IMG/VR virus record: IMGVR_UViG_3300032265_000041
Coordinates: 1 to 57,987 of that record
Source of the DNA: a virus
DNA: 57,987 nucleotides
Direction: 5' to 3' (one strand)
Shown in pieces: positions 34,701-45,100 of the stretch. Below the pieces are notes generated by a model that was not told the origin of the DNA, searched no databases, and saw only the letters and a program-made list of their open reading frames with translations. The translations under genes were made by a program, and so were the position numbers. Numbering within the stretch: position 1 is the stretch's first letter; every line of letters starts with the position of its first letter.

Positions 34701-37700
34701 TTTTAAAGGATCAATGATATCTAAATAATCAACTACTTCTTCTGTGAAAGAATTAATCAATGTTACTTTCTGTATAGCATTGGTCATTATTAGACTATCT
34801 TGCTCTCTTAATACATTATAACCAAATACAGATTTATCAATCTTATTAAATTGATAGACCGCATTTGTAGTAGCGTTAGATGATTTAGCAGGTGCTCCAA
34901 CATATATAACATCATCATCTACTGCAATACTAGTACCGTAATAAGAACCTTCTACAATTACTTCGGTTTCTAAATCATCTGCTAATACATATCTAGTATG
35001 TCGTTTATGATAAACATACACAGTACCTATATTTTTAATTACCCCATAGAACGTTGTTGATTTAGCATCAAATGTAGATTCAGAAGTTGATTTTGTTTTA
35101 TCAAACGTAGTATGTAAAGATTTATTATCACCGATCGCAGAAATAATTAGTGTATTGTTATCGGTACTTATGTCAACATCGTGCCCAAATTTCATTCCAT
35201 CACCAGATATAGGATTAGATAAAATTGCATCTAATACAAATAATCCAGATGTTGCTGTATATATTGCAACTGCGCCAATTGATAAATCTTCATTTACATA
35301 AGTAGGAGCAGATATTGCCAAATACGACCCATCTCCGGATACAGTTACTTTTTCACCAAATCTACCTGTACGAGTTGTTAAGGTAAAGAATGGGGAAATT
35401 ATAGTCTGTAAAAATGTTACGTTAGTTCCTGTGAATATACTTACAAGTCCAATACCGTCTGAATAACCAGGAGCACCGATTGCTATTACGCCTGCATTAT
35501 CAGACCCACCGATACTATATCCCCATTGGCTACTAGTTGAAACTGTAGAAGTTGTAATTTTTTTAACATAATTGACACGAACTGTAGATGTCGTTGCATT
35601 TACGTTAAACGAATATACTGTCCCAGTCCCTGTTGTTAATGTACCAGGTGCTCCAACTAATAATAATTTTGTACTTGTATTTCGTTGTACATAAATTGAA
35701 GAGCCAAATCGTTGAAAGTTAGTTGCATCTGGGGCTCGTACCACCGCCTTAGTAGATGCTTCTAATATAGAGATATCGACACTACTAATTTTTACTATCC
35801 CTTGCTGAATTAAAGATGACGGAGTAGTTGTGCCTGGATTATATACGTGACTAACCCCGGGGGCTCCTACAAATATCAATCCATAATTAGTATTAGTAAA
35901 TGTTATATCATCATAAACAACACAACTACCAAACTCAGTAGCAGGTGTCGTGATATCATAATAAGGAGTTACATCATCATTTAAGAAATACGAGAATAAT
36001 CCTTGAGATTCTTTATCTATTTTTTTATATACAGCAACTTTACCAAAGATGCTACCATCGTTATATGCAGGTGATCCTATAACAAAAATGTCATTACCTT
36101 TTCGTTTGCTGATACTATAACCAAATTGTTCATGGTTAGTAGAGACAGAGGTAGCAATTGAACTATAGTTATTAACCTTTTCATATACCGCCCACGTCTC
36201 GGGCAAATACTTATTGCCAGCTTTTGATCTGTCAACAGTATCATTAATCCAAAATTTTGTATTATCAGGTAAGTTCAATAATTCGGTATCAGAAGGAAAA
36301 CTATCGTAATTAGACACTCGAGCAGATGTAAATTTAAACAATGCGCCCGGTTCAGGCAACTCAGCATTTGTTATAGATGCCAGTGTCGATGCTACTGTAA
36401 ATCTTGTTTTTAAAGGAACACCCGTAACTCGATAGACTCCATTAATTTGAGTGTTAAACTGAGATACAGACACAATATCACCTACTGATAAGTTATGGTT
36501 GATATTAGTTATAAATGTAATCTCAGCAGTCGGTGAACTAACAAATACTCCCGTAACCCCAACATCGGATCTGACGTATCTAACAACATCCCAACCACCA
36601 TTTGGTTTAAATCCTATCCATATAGTGTCGCCTTCGTTTATATTATTGTTATTAGCAATGTCTAACAAACTGTTTTCGTTATATGCTGTTGCAGTTACAT
36701 CATCTAATCTTACATAACCCGCAGTGACTAGCTTAAATTCAAAATCAATATCTGTCTCGACGGAGAATGTTGATGCAGGAGTATAATCTTCTGGAACAAT
36801 GATTCTATCGCTACTAGTGCTATAGTAAATTAAATCATTAGCAATTATAGGTTTAGAATCTACAAATTTAATAATTTGTGGATTTTCAATAAACCTGCCC
36901 TCTGCTAAAGGTACTTCTAATTCTTGATAAGTTTCATACGATCCATAATGACCGATACGAAATGCCCATTCTTCTGAATAGTCTAGTCTACCTTGCAAGT
37001 TATGGAGACTAGCTTTAGCTAGTTTAGTAATAGCATTACGGGTGCCTTTTTCTTTAATAAATCCTTGATAGAATTTATATTGAGCAATAGGATTTGTAAA
37101 AATATTATTTAGATATACTCGCGGTGTATAACCAGTTAAATGCTGTGCCATCTTTTGTTGGGCACTGTCAAAGTTATCAATATCCGAACTATAAAAATCT
37201 TCAAATTGATTGATCTTATAATCAAAGTTTGGTAATAACCCTGCAACTGGTTTTTCTCCCAACTTAGTCCACAATATAAAATCAAATTTAACAGAACCCA
37301 CTACATTCTTAATGGCCGAATAGTATTGGCTATTAAAGCGAACAATATCTCCATATTTGTAATCAGTGTATTGTGCCCAATCTGTTATCTGGGCGCTGTC
37401 GTATACAAAGCCAGGACTAAAATAATCACCGTTCCAATTTGCTGTACGGAATCCTGTTAACTTCATCCTGCGCTGACGATATCCGGTTTCAATGTCATAG
37501 ATAACATCTTTAAACACTGTTGCATTGTTAAAAACCATTGCGTGTTCTTTCTGAACAGAATGGATAGTAGCAAAATAAATGCCATCTGTGGAGTTTACTG
37601 TTTCAATTGTACAGATACCGTTATCTCTATTAACAGAAATATTATTTTGAGGGAATGAAATGCCATCAGCCTTTAATAAACTATATTCATAAAAACTATC

Positions 37701-40700
37701 AAATATATTATCTACTACCGTATTAATAAAATTATATTTTATCTTTTCTGCAAATGGACTTAGCGTTATTACGCTTTGATTGGCCCAATTTTGTGTGGTC
37801 CAGTACAAGAATTCTTTGGCCGAGAATGACCAATTGATCGCGGAATTAAGTTCAGTATTGTAGTCATCAAAAATAAATCCCTGATCTGTTAACCATTCCC
37901 CATAACCTATAATCAAGTCATATACTTCTTGTATTGTAGAAAATTCTGTCTTATACGGAATTTGTGTAACTTCAGTTTCAAATTTAATAGCTGTCTGCAC
38001 AACTGCACCACCGGTAATAGGCAATGATGGTAAAATTTGGAAATACGATACATTAAATACTGAACTACTTTGGTGACTAACTGTTACTCTATAAAAATTA
38101 TTACCATAAGAAACAAACTGTCCTACTTGATAAAATTTACCAGTAGTAGCAGAGACTGCTGTAGTAGTATCTGCTGCACTAAGATTAGTTGCTCCTGCAG
38201 ACGATCCACTACTCCATATTACATAAGGTGCAGAAACTCCACCAACTGTTATAGTAGGAGTATTAGAATTTCTAATAGGTGTATAAACATTAAAATAAGG
38301 ATTAACAGTGTCATACCCCTGTACTGCATATTTGTCGTTTATTTTTTGTACAACTAAACCAGATATGCTTGCAGATTTTACAGGATTACTAGTGTTTAAA
38401 ATTAAATTGTAATCTTCTTGAGGCAACAATGCACCCGGACTTGTACTATTAGGTTCGTATGCATCGATAACAATTTGCAATTTATCTTTGCTAACAAACC
38501 CGCCAACTTTATAAAATAAGTTAAAATCAATGTAGATCAAATCTTGTCTTAATTGATCAACATATTTTGTAGATCGTTGTTGACCTATTTCAGATATATA
38601 AACGCTATAACCGCTGGTTTGTGTTTTATTAGCATCGTCGTGAATGTTAACTGCGGTAATATTTAAAAATTCTCCAGCAGTTCCATATGTCCATTGTCCC
38701 GCAGCATTTTTAATTATTCTGCTAGGGTCATACATTAGAGATGCATAGACAGCAGGCTTTGTTAGTGCTAACAATTTTTGTACAACGAACGGCCAATAAC
38801 TGCTACGGCGCCATGCTGTTTCTGCAGGTCCTTGATCACCAAATTTCCATCCTTGCCTCTTATTATATGCGGTAATATTGTTTACTAAACGCACAGATGG
38901 TGTTACTAAATTGCCGGCTGTGTTAACTGGCAACATAGATAATAGACCAGGTCGAGCATAAACAGGATTACTACTGTTATTGTGGCGATTAAAGCCGTTT
39001 GATAAATCAGTCCATAATTGAGTGTTAGTAGATAGGTAAGGGGCATCACCGTATTCTGCAGACCACCATGTCGGTTCTTCTGTAAATCCTAACATTTCCC
39101 AAGGATGAGTATGGGGACGATCGGTATCGTAGAAATATTTAAATACACCTCTCCAATATCCCGGAACATACGTTGAACGGGCTGCATTATAGCTACCTGT
39201 ATAATTCCATGTAAAAGGGTTAGCGTCATTAAACGAATTATTAGTAGTATAATCTATACCGTAAAATCCAGACCATTTTATAAATTCGCCTTGTAGGATA
39301 GAATTAATTTCAGTTACTGAATAATCGGTAGTTCTAAATGCACTAGGTATTATGCTGTTAACATCTATCAATTCTGGTCTGTATTCTGCTTTAATGTTAT
39401 TGTAAACACGCTTTTCAAATTCAATAATAATAGCATCTCTATAATCATTATAGGCTAGCATTATACTGCCATCATGTCCCTGGATAACATTTACAGGAGT
39501 AAGATATGTATTATCTTCAAATAAGCTAGGGATAAATTTTGGGAACAAACCTAATTTAGTAGGAGTAGCAGGTACAAAAGATCCTTCGGTACTATAATAA
39601 TCATCAACAACTAATATATCACCGGTTGTTAAAGATTTTAAAATTTGAATAGACGAATCGTTAGTTACAAATTTATAATCGCGATCTCGTAATATTTGTT
39701 CGCCATTTAAGTAAACAATAATAGAACGTAGGCTTAATGTAGTAAGACTAAAATCACTAACAATAGGATATACAGTATTACGAGAATCTGTTATAGTCCA
39801 TGTTCTAGTAGTTTTATCAGTACCGTATGCGATCATATCTGATAGATAGTACGGAGATAATAAATCTTTGTCTGCATTTATTTCTTTTAATGCTCTATCA
39901 AGACTTCCCACAGGATCAGTTTGTGTATCAATTTCGGAAATCTTTTTTAAGAACGACAACTTAAATTGATTATATTGATCAGCTGATTTAGTTAATGCAT
40001 CAATTACACTGTGTTCTTTCTTACCAATAAAGAAGTTTGCAAATGCTAATGGGTTAGCATTAGATACTAATCTGTTACCATAATAGGCAATATTAGAAAT
40101 ATCTCTTAAATTACTAACGCCAGGATACTTACCAATAAATTTTGGAGATTTAATTATAGCAGTATGTAAATGATCGCTTAACTCACTTAATGTTAGAGAA
40201 GTAATAGGGCCATTTAATGGATTGTTAGTTAACGATAAAGGTAGTTCATAATATCCATTATCATTTGCAGTACGATTTGTATAAATGTTTATTAGTACGT
40301 TGTCGTCAATTGTCAATGATGGATTATTAAAATAGATTTTACCAAGGTGTGGAGGAAATTCGTAATTAGAAGTGAAAACATTATTAACAAATACTTCTAT
40401 TTTCAAAGAATCCGTGGCAGGCAAATCAATAACATCAATTACAATAGTAGAAGTAGTGGATTCTGTAACTGTTAGAGATTGAATAATAGGGATTTGATAA
40501 GGTGCAGAAGTTATCCAAACGTTCCCATATGTACCATCATTTACAAATTTAAAATATGTATCACCGGTTGAAATCGTATTAACTGAATTATTAGATTGTG
40601 CAATTTCAATTGTGTCTGCCATGAAATAATTCTTGAATAGGAAACTTCCAACACCTGAACTATTTTTATATTTTAAAGGAAATCCCAATACAGGATCATT

Positions 40701-42104
40701 GGAACCTGTACCGACATCATAACTAAAAATCTTATTACCTGTAAAATTACTTAAATGATGCGTAATGTCACTATAGCTGTTTCCAGTATTGTCAAATAAA
40801 TCAAATAACGGTGCTTGATTTAGTATATCATGTTGTTGAGCATACTGCCATGTACCGTTATTAAACCACCAATTGGTCCTAGCATATTTCGTACCCGAAT
40901 TTATTCCTACGGTAACATCGCTAGTTATCTCGTTGGCTATCTTTAATGTTAAAGTTAAATTTCCATTTATTTTAATATAGTCAACTTGATAAATTTTATT
41001 ACGAACAGAAGGATCTATATCAGCTGTAAAGATAACCCGATTACCTTGCTCTAAAAGAACACCGTCGACATAATATCCAGCAGTACCAGCTACTTTACTA
41101 AATGCATCAGTTGTTATGTTGTCTATCAAATCAATATTGTTGATACCAAGTGATCCAAAATTAAACAATTTAATATCTGCATTAAATTCAATAATTGGAC
41201 GTTGTGCTCTTTTGTTAGCAGGATAAACTGGAAGACGATTATTAGCAGCGGCACTATCTGCAATTATGCTCGTGTGAACCCATCTATTATAACGCGACCA
41301 TGGGTTACCATCTCGACTTGCACGATTAATGGTTATATATTCCGGTACAATTGGTAAATTTCTAGAACTGTCAAACGGATAATCATCATACTCGTTAACT
41401 CCAAAACTATCGATAAAAGAACTTTTAATACTTTGAGACCCTAACAGTAATTCATAGCTGACTAGTTTAATACTGTTGCCAACTCCTTCTACAATAAACT
41501 CTTTTTCATAATAAGAGGAAGGAATAACTGTTCCTGTAAACCGTAGTTTCATGCCGTTTGATAGCGGCAATGCTAGATCGTATAATGATATTGTTCCAAT
41601 ATTCAATGTATAATTTTGCTTGCCTACTATGTTTGTTTCTATATTTCCTATAGAGGTAGTATCAACAACAATTGTTTCCGGCCCATTGACCATCCAATAG
41701 TATTCTGTATAGTTTACTAACTTATCCCAATCTATTCTAGGATCAAAGGAATACATCTCCGATCTAAACATTTTATCAAAGTTAGTATTTTGTCCGCCCT
41801 TGGTAGCAATTTCGTTAGTTAAATCGTCAATACCGATTACATCATTAACTGTACCTAATTGATCTTTAATTACTAGTGCAGGTTCTAATTGATAATTTCT
41901 ACGAAGTGGTAATGACTCTGCAATATAATTGTCAGTTGAAGAAACATATGTGGGAGTTAATTTAGATCCAATGTACCCATCAATGCGTTCTAGTTGAGGA
42001 GGTTGTATTAGTTGATCAATAGTGCTAGATAAGAATTTTGCATTCTTATCTGTTCTAAATATTTCAGGTAGTAGATTGATAGACTTGATAACTTTATTTG
42101 CCAT
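28773..42104 (-). CDS. giant virion structural (baseplate wedge region) protein, 4443 residues
   Basis: At 13.3 kb this is the largest gene of the window. The N terminus (INLLPEIFRTDKNAKFLSSTIDQL) resembles that of giant structural proteins I recall in aquatic T4-like phages. A region at about residues 2000-2350 has at least five repeated GxPGYxDGxG- and FGxSI-type units (FGYSISKR, GSPAYNDGS, GAPGVSHV, FGSSIYV, GAPGTLT, GAPGYSDG, FGEKVTVSGDGSYLAIS). These are FG-GAP repeats of an integrin-like beta-propeller. Further on, GSGFTVAPT, GSEYTSAPA and GSGYTKSPI recur. It follows gp6 in the place of T4 gp7/gp8/gp10, so it probably forms the outer wedge and may bind the host surface. Confidence 0.75.
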   Translation of the reverse strand: MANKVIKSINLLPEIFRTDKNAKFLSSTIDQLIQPPQLERIDGYIGSKLTPTYVSSTDNYIAESLPLRRNYQLEPALVIKDQLGTVNDVIGIDDLTNEIATKGGQNTNFDKMFRSEMYSFDPRIDWDKLVNYTEYYWMVNGPETIVVDTTSIGNIETNIVGKQNYTLNIGTISLYDLALPLSNGMKLRFTGTVIPSSYYEKEFIVEGVGNSIKLVSYELLLGSQSIKSSFIDSFGVNEYDDYPFDSSRNLPIVPEYITINRASRDGNPWSRYNRWVHTSIIADSAAANNRLPVYPANKRAQRPIIEFNADIKLFNFGSLGINNIDLIDNITTDAFSKVAGTAGYYVDGVLLEQGNRVIFTADIDPSVRNKIYQVDYIKINGNLTLTLKIANEITSDVTVGINSGTKYARTNWWFNNGTWQYAQQHDILNQAPLFDLFDNTGNSYSDITHHLSNFTGNKIFSYDVGTGSNDPVLGFPLKYKNSSGVGSFLFKNYFMADTIEIAQSNNSVNTISTGDTYFKFVNDGTYGNVWITSAPYQIPIIQSLTVTESTTSTIVIDVIDLPATDSLKIEVFVNNVFTSNYEFPPHLGKIYFNNPSLTIDDNVLINIYTNRTANDNGYYELPLSLTNNPLNGPITSLTLSELSDHLHTAIIKSPKFIGKYPGVSNLRDISNIAYYGNRLVSNANPLAFANFFIGKKEHSVIDALTKSADQYNQFKLSFLKKISEIDTQTDPVGSLDRALKEINADKDLLSPYYLSDMIAYGTDKTTRTWTITDSRNTVYPIVSDFSLTTLSLRSIIVYLNGEQILRDRDYKFVTNDSSIQILKSLTTGDILVVDDYYSTEGSFVPATPTKLGLFPKFIPSLFEDNTYLTPVNVIQGHDGSIMLAYNDYRDAIIIEFEKRVYNNIKAEYRPELIDVNSIIPSAFRTTDYSVTEINSILQGEFIKWSGFYGIDYTTNNSFNDANPFTWNYTGSYNAARSTYVPGYWRGVFKYFYDTDRPHTHPWEMLGFTEEPTWWSAEYGDAPYLSTNTQLWTDLSNGFNRHNNSSNPVYARPGLLSMLPVNTAGNLVTPSVRLVNNITAYNKRQGWKFGDQGPAETAWRRSSYWPFVVQKLLALTKPAVYASLMYDPSRIIKNAAGQWTYGTAGEFLNITAVNIHDDANKTQTSGYSVYISEIGQQRSTKYVDQLRQDLIYIDFNLFYKVGGFVSKDKLQIVIDAYEPNSTSPGALLPQEDYNLILNTSNPVKSASISGLVVQKINDKYAVQGYDTVNPYFNVYTPIRNSNTPTITVGGVSAPYVIWSSGSSAGATNLSAADTTTAVSATTGKFYQVGQFVSYGNNFYRVTVSHQSSSVFNVSYFQILPSLPITGGAVVQTAIKFETEVTQIPYKTEFSTIQEVYDLIIGYGEWLTDQGFIFDDYNTELNSAINWSFSAKEFLYWTTQNWANQSVITLSPFAEKIKYNFINTVVDNIFDSFYEYSLLKADGISFPQNNISVNRDNGICTIETVNSTDGIYFATIHSVQKEHAMVFNNATVFKDVIYDIETGYRQRRMKLTGFRTANWNGDYFSPGFVYDSAQITDWAQYTDYKYGDIVRFNSQYYSAIKNVVGSVKFDFILWTKLGEKPVAGLLPNFDYKINQFEDFYSSDIDNFDSAQQKMAQHLTGYTPRVYLNNIFTNPIAQYKFYQGFIKEKGTRNAITKLAKASLHNLQGRLDYSEEWAFRIGHYGSYETYQELEVPLAEGRFIENPQIIKFVDSKPIIANDLIYYSTSSDRIIVPEDYTPASTFSVETDIDFEFKLVTAGYVRLDDVTATAYNENSLLDIANNNNINEGDTIWIGFKPNGGWDVVRYVRSDVGVTGVFVSSPTAEITFITNINHNLSVGDIVSVSQFNTQINGVYRVTGVPLKTRFTVASTLASITNAELPEPGALFKFTSARVSNYDSFPSDTELLNLPDNTKFWINDTVDRSKAGNKYLPETWAVYEKVNNYSSIATSVSTNHEQFGYSISKRKGNDIFVIGSPAYNDGSIFGKVAVYKKIDKESQGLFSYFLNDDVTPYYDITTPATEFGSCVVYDDITFTNTNYGLIFVGAPGVSHVYNPGTTTPSSLIQQGIVKISSVDISILEASTKAVVRAPDATNFQRFGSSIYVQRNTSTKLLLVGAPGTLTTGTGTVYSFNVNATTSTVRVNYVKKITTSTVSTSSQWGYSIGGSDNAGVIAIGAPGYSDGIGLVSIFTGTNVTFLQTIISPFFTLTTRTGRFGEKVTVSGDGSYLAISAPTYVNEDLSIGAVAIYTATSGLFVLDAILSNPISGDGMKFGHDVDISTDNNTLIISAIGDNKSLHTTFDKTKSTSESTFDAKSTTFYGVIKNIGTVYVYHKRHTRYVLADDLETEVIVEGSYYGTSIAVDDDVIYVGAPAKSSNATTNAVYQFNKIDKSVFGYNVLREQDSLIMTNAIQKVTLINSFTEEVVDYLDIIDPLKGKIAGLADQELKYKSAFDPAVYSIGIAGTVNDTDTNWLHEHVGELWWDLSTVKYQWYEQSDLSYRKNNWGKLFPGATIDVYEWVGSSYLPSEWSSIADTAAGLTEGISGQPKFADNSVISVKQVYSSVTNSFSNRYYYWVKNKITVPDSTNRRTNAYQVASMIADPTVYGLKYAAILDSDSVALANVGSMLVGDRIHLNIASDSTNKNNPATSTLRHTEWLLLQEGSAISRPNALLEKKLLDSLLGHDKLGNSVPDPKLTSRTRYGIGIRPQQTLFKDRLEALRNLVEFTNNILIKNRISGNYDFINLNKQDTIPSPYTHEYDQTVEDNEGLLVINTRLFELPKLTCTIDNGRIRSVQIISSGFGYKISPTVKIVNDVESDALITTEIDSMGRVISATIVNAGSGFTVAPTLLVRQYTVIVIADTQFNGKWSKFVYDLSTDQWTRTGTQQYNTPLYWKYVDWSSTDYNPFLDYVATVDDVYQVNELTLTNGQYVKVKNGGLGNYIILEKTAIDGSFSNDYNIVYSENGTIQILDTIWNLSASTYGFDQRSTFDQTLFDQTPDIELQYILAALRDNIFVNDLKINWNLFFFKAVKYALSEQKLLDWAFKTSFITVVNYAGTLDQRPVYKISSSDYYEQYLAEVKPYHTTVRSFTANHTVIEPTQTFTSDFDLPSVYNKSTGMFEQSSQLTSYPWKAWADNYKYTIGSISISNPGSEYTSAPAVQITHADGDVGTTATAVAYIGSGEVTSIKIANPGSGYTKSPIITLVGGTLGTNGTAYANLINGKVRTNLIGMKFDRISDTNQIGDTIVVDRFICNGYTNEFVLNWVAEKDKFKIDVYVDGRVAMSSDYSIQYYTSEYNGYEKKFSKLIFLNYIPTDSQLLEVSYHKSVELFNATERILNYYTATSSMPGMDLGQLMTGIDYPKTQIEGLPFGSTLAWMQGSDLNPFDTFAYADNIGYYTKAKVAATAVMGDNIVILNTTTGITVGQHANIISTTTNGFNTSTVIVTEVHTSTRAVAFNSTLSKALNPSDTTYQIEFWTYDENSNLLDSNISGGSWTGLTRNLALGINPEDIIIDGDGFYTANTSHAPEEFVPGQASDSIGINVYTKTFHGAPVVFTHSVDILPNVTTRRKLGIVPPSNNNITVSFDGRMFSISTDIPTVLDSPFFYIDWETNEIVVGPQSVSGYLGYTIISIGGGRSDTYTEIGVIDNAITTTVDVTATVVSLADFDSVKSVYVTVNGLAITTSSTIYYKFEPVDETSHRAAVKVFNLPDGFVNTAQAWFFGTFHDYFNEISEQVIVINTSTTSTSLTHSPGNIEPVVAETIVEHYDPITQVRKQLIPPHIDYYQVTSPTNNVFLINNQGTFNHYPPDQTIRVYRNGIKITAGFDFTVSGKVVTIDTSSVRLSIGDVIAIVDLPTGADKDYEYDIVGTTLNLSLSTSTGEIKVLTYNDADDMVIRTERFDGNPNRRFKISRPVTNINYVWVQLNGTPLTSGLDFGILDDQMTIQISDANPIVSTDSIVIRSMVDQRLATAVLGYRIFNDMFNRTHFKRLSKENTTQLTRALSFTDTEIYVDDSAALTPPLISKNIPGVVIIDGERIEFMKADKNVLRQLRRGTLGTSPGLYYIAGTKVIDQSPDQTIPFAETISTQVHYTTANTSTYIINLNTQTITIPNTTDVIVSDGIALQTAPLTSLPIRTVDQVQVFYGGRLLRKDGIFVHDTTLSYDSPDTKNITIESTATVQDIPNTNIIGTSYIVTTTNQVWVYTGSVEPDAVNGYVYRGLNYLPPEFDITVILKKGPIVIRNDVTGNQPLIGSGFVIVENSYTTQIQPGWIMQTNNGNEYTVTSVGHNTMFNGWGIGFAAEITIAWPLSFYLPADQRLVLNIANGVDDRIKLTLVKKGFDRSTEWNGIALPLTDPNKTVSLMDSTTLPAKFLQERPAELPDKYYYGGDRIARSVNTLTTENGSPLLDENNNPLTSN

Positions 42105-42105
42105 A

Positions 42106-45100
42106 TTAACTGCCGGTTACAATTGATGTTGTGTTTAGTTGTGATGCAGTAATTGCATCAATAATTTCTATATCAAACACTGTTGCGCCACTAATAAAAA
42201 TCTCGTTAGTTAAACATGCTACTTCGTATAAACTTCCAAAATTATTTGATTTAGAAACTATTACAAAGTTTGTAATATCAGGTGTTAATAAATTCATCAC
42301 ATACGTTACTAACTCGCTAAAGTGGAATGATTGTCCAAAATCCCAATTAGATAGAGCAAAGAAATCATTAATAGCATATAAAATTCTAGTCTTTAACTCA
42401 TTATCACTAACTGGTCTAGATGAATTTTTTACTGCCTTAAATGTTGCTTGTAAATTAGAATCTGCCTTACTACCAAACAATACTTTATATTTTACAGATT
42501 GAAAAACAATTTCATCACTAATAGTTTTAATTGTTTCTAGCGACGACGAAAAGCTATTTTCTAGGCTTTGACTAGTAGGAGCAAGAGGAGCAGTACCGGA
42601 TCCAGTAGATAACCAATTCCTATAAGCTGTATCATATGCCGATGTTAACAAATATACATCTACAATATTACTCTTGCTAGGGTCAATTCTTCTGTCTTCA
42701 CCACTATTATGTACATAGTGGAATTTTAAATCACTACGACCAGGAAATGCAAAATAATTTGGTTCATATGTCCAGCTGTTATTCAATTTTACATAACTCT
42801 TTACTACATTTATAGATGGGTCATAAAAATAATATAAATCACCATCGCTAGGAGTACTGGAAGTTATTTTAACATCATCTTCTGCAGGGTATGATACAAT
42901 ATTGGTAGATGTTAATACATAGCGTAATCCATCTGATAGTTTATAAAAATAAACAAACTTGTCTAGATATCCAGTATTTGTGCTAGTGGTTAACGGATTA
43001 ACTAGATTATTAAATGTGTCAGGATCTGTAATCTGTCCTGTATTATTGTAATCGTAAAAACTTACTTTAACTTTTTTAGGTTCTACATACCCGTCAGGCT
43101 CTACAACTGCATTGTCAATTTGCCATTGATAGTCTTTACGTATACTAACAGTAGATGTCGAAGCATTATCTATATTAATTGAAAGCACTGTAATAACATC
43201 TTTAACCACTGTATCATTAGTAAAATCATAATTAACTGCATTAGGATCAATAAAGAATGCCGTTTCTTTTTTACTTTCAAATATATAATCTGTAATTCTA
43301 TATCTTATTGAGTAATTTTTTCCTGTCCATACAAATGCAATCATCCAACTAGAGTCGTTACCTGCATTATCATAAGTTCCTTGTTTAGCTAAATCAAAAG
43401 GACTTACTAAATCTATATTAACATCAGAAATAATGCTCCAAGTCCGAGTTATTTTAGAAAAAGTTAATCCAAATGTCCGATGACCCATGCAAAGATTTAC
43501 TAATTCAGTTTCAAATTCATAAGAAAATATATTTACAAACTTAGGAATAATACTAACAGGAATGGCATCCCCGGGAATAATATTGTTTAAGATGATAGGT
43601 CCAGTACCATCATTTAATGTGCCAGCACCAAAATTAGATCCATCACCAATGACCTGCATAACAGTAGCCCACAAATAATCAACGGTAGTGGAATTTTTAG
43701 TAGGTGTAAGTTTTCCAGTTTCTGTAAAATAATATTGAACATTGTCCACTATCGGAGGAACAAATTTAATTAACGATCCTGGAGAAACATATTGTAAATT
43801 ATTAGAAGTAAAAATTCCAACGGTAATTGCAATATTAGAATTTTTAAAATAACCTCTAGATTGACCAGATGTTTTATTAACTTGTGTCCATGTTAATTCT
43901 AAATCTTGTAAATTGAGTTGACTATATTGATCGAGATAGAAGGACCGTAACTCAGTAGAAGCAACTACTGGTTCCAATTGTTGTTTAATTGCAGCGAATA
44001 TTTCATTGCGACTTGAGAATTCAAATTCAAAATTATTCTCTAGTGTCTTTTTATACACAATACCATCAGTTGCAAATATATTTGTCTTACTGTATTTGCC
44101 GCTAACATCACTTAGATCAAAATACTTACTTAGGCCACTAGATACTCTATTAATACTTTTAACTTTAAGGATATCACTACCCAGTGTTAATGGTGCGATA
44201 TTATAATCTTCAGCAGTAACCATTCTATTTTGCACATAGAAGGATTGTGGTGCTTTACTTTGTATGCTAGCATTAGATTCTGGACCGGAACTATTAGATA
44301 CTGTATATTGTAATCCCATAGTTAATGTTAATGTCTGACCTTGCCCATTCTTATTATAATAAGGAATATTAATAACAATGCCATTCATCTGTTCAGGCTT
44401 AATAGCATATGTAAGTCCATTACTCTGTCTATAGAATAATCTAAATTGACCTTTTGGTAAATTACCAAAACTACCATCAGCAAAATTCAAATCAATTTGG
44501 TCTTGATCTCTACTTGTAACACTGTAGATATTTCGTACATCATTATTCAAACTATTATAGATAACATTATTACCTACAACATCAGATACTTTAGTCCATA
44601 ATGTAGAATAAGAATTATTATTATCTAATTGCCATAACCATACATCTGTATCATTAATGTCGGCGGTATTAACTCCGACAATTTCGTTAGGAACAGGTGA
44701 GTCAATACTAAAATTTGATAAGTTTAACGACCCTTGACGGAAGTGAGCAAAGAATCCGGTGTTAATACTTCCCGATCCTTGATTATCATTTTTATAGATT
44801 AAACTAAACGTGCTATGGGGACGAGGTGCTTCTTCGTAAATTGATGTTTTTCCAGAGATTGTTGCAGGAACAATCTCAAAATTCATAGATGTGCCGTTGA
44901 TGTTTTTTAAGAAACTATAAACAGGAATATCGGTGTTAGAACTATTAACCCTATATTGTTCTGTTAAAATACCATCAATAGTTTTTCTATCGGCAGGCTT
45001 TCCAAATACTGCACTACCACTCATTGAAGAATTTAAAATTGTAATAAACTGTTGATACCAATTTGAATTAGTAGGATCATTCCATCCGATAGTAGTATTG

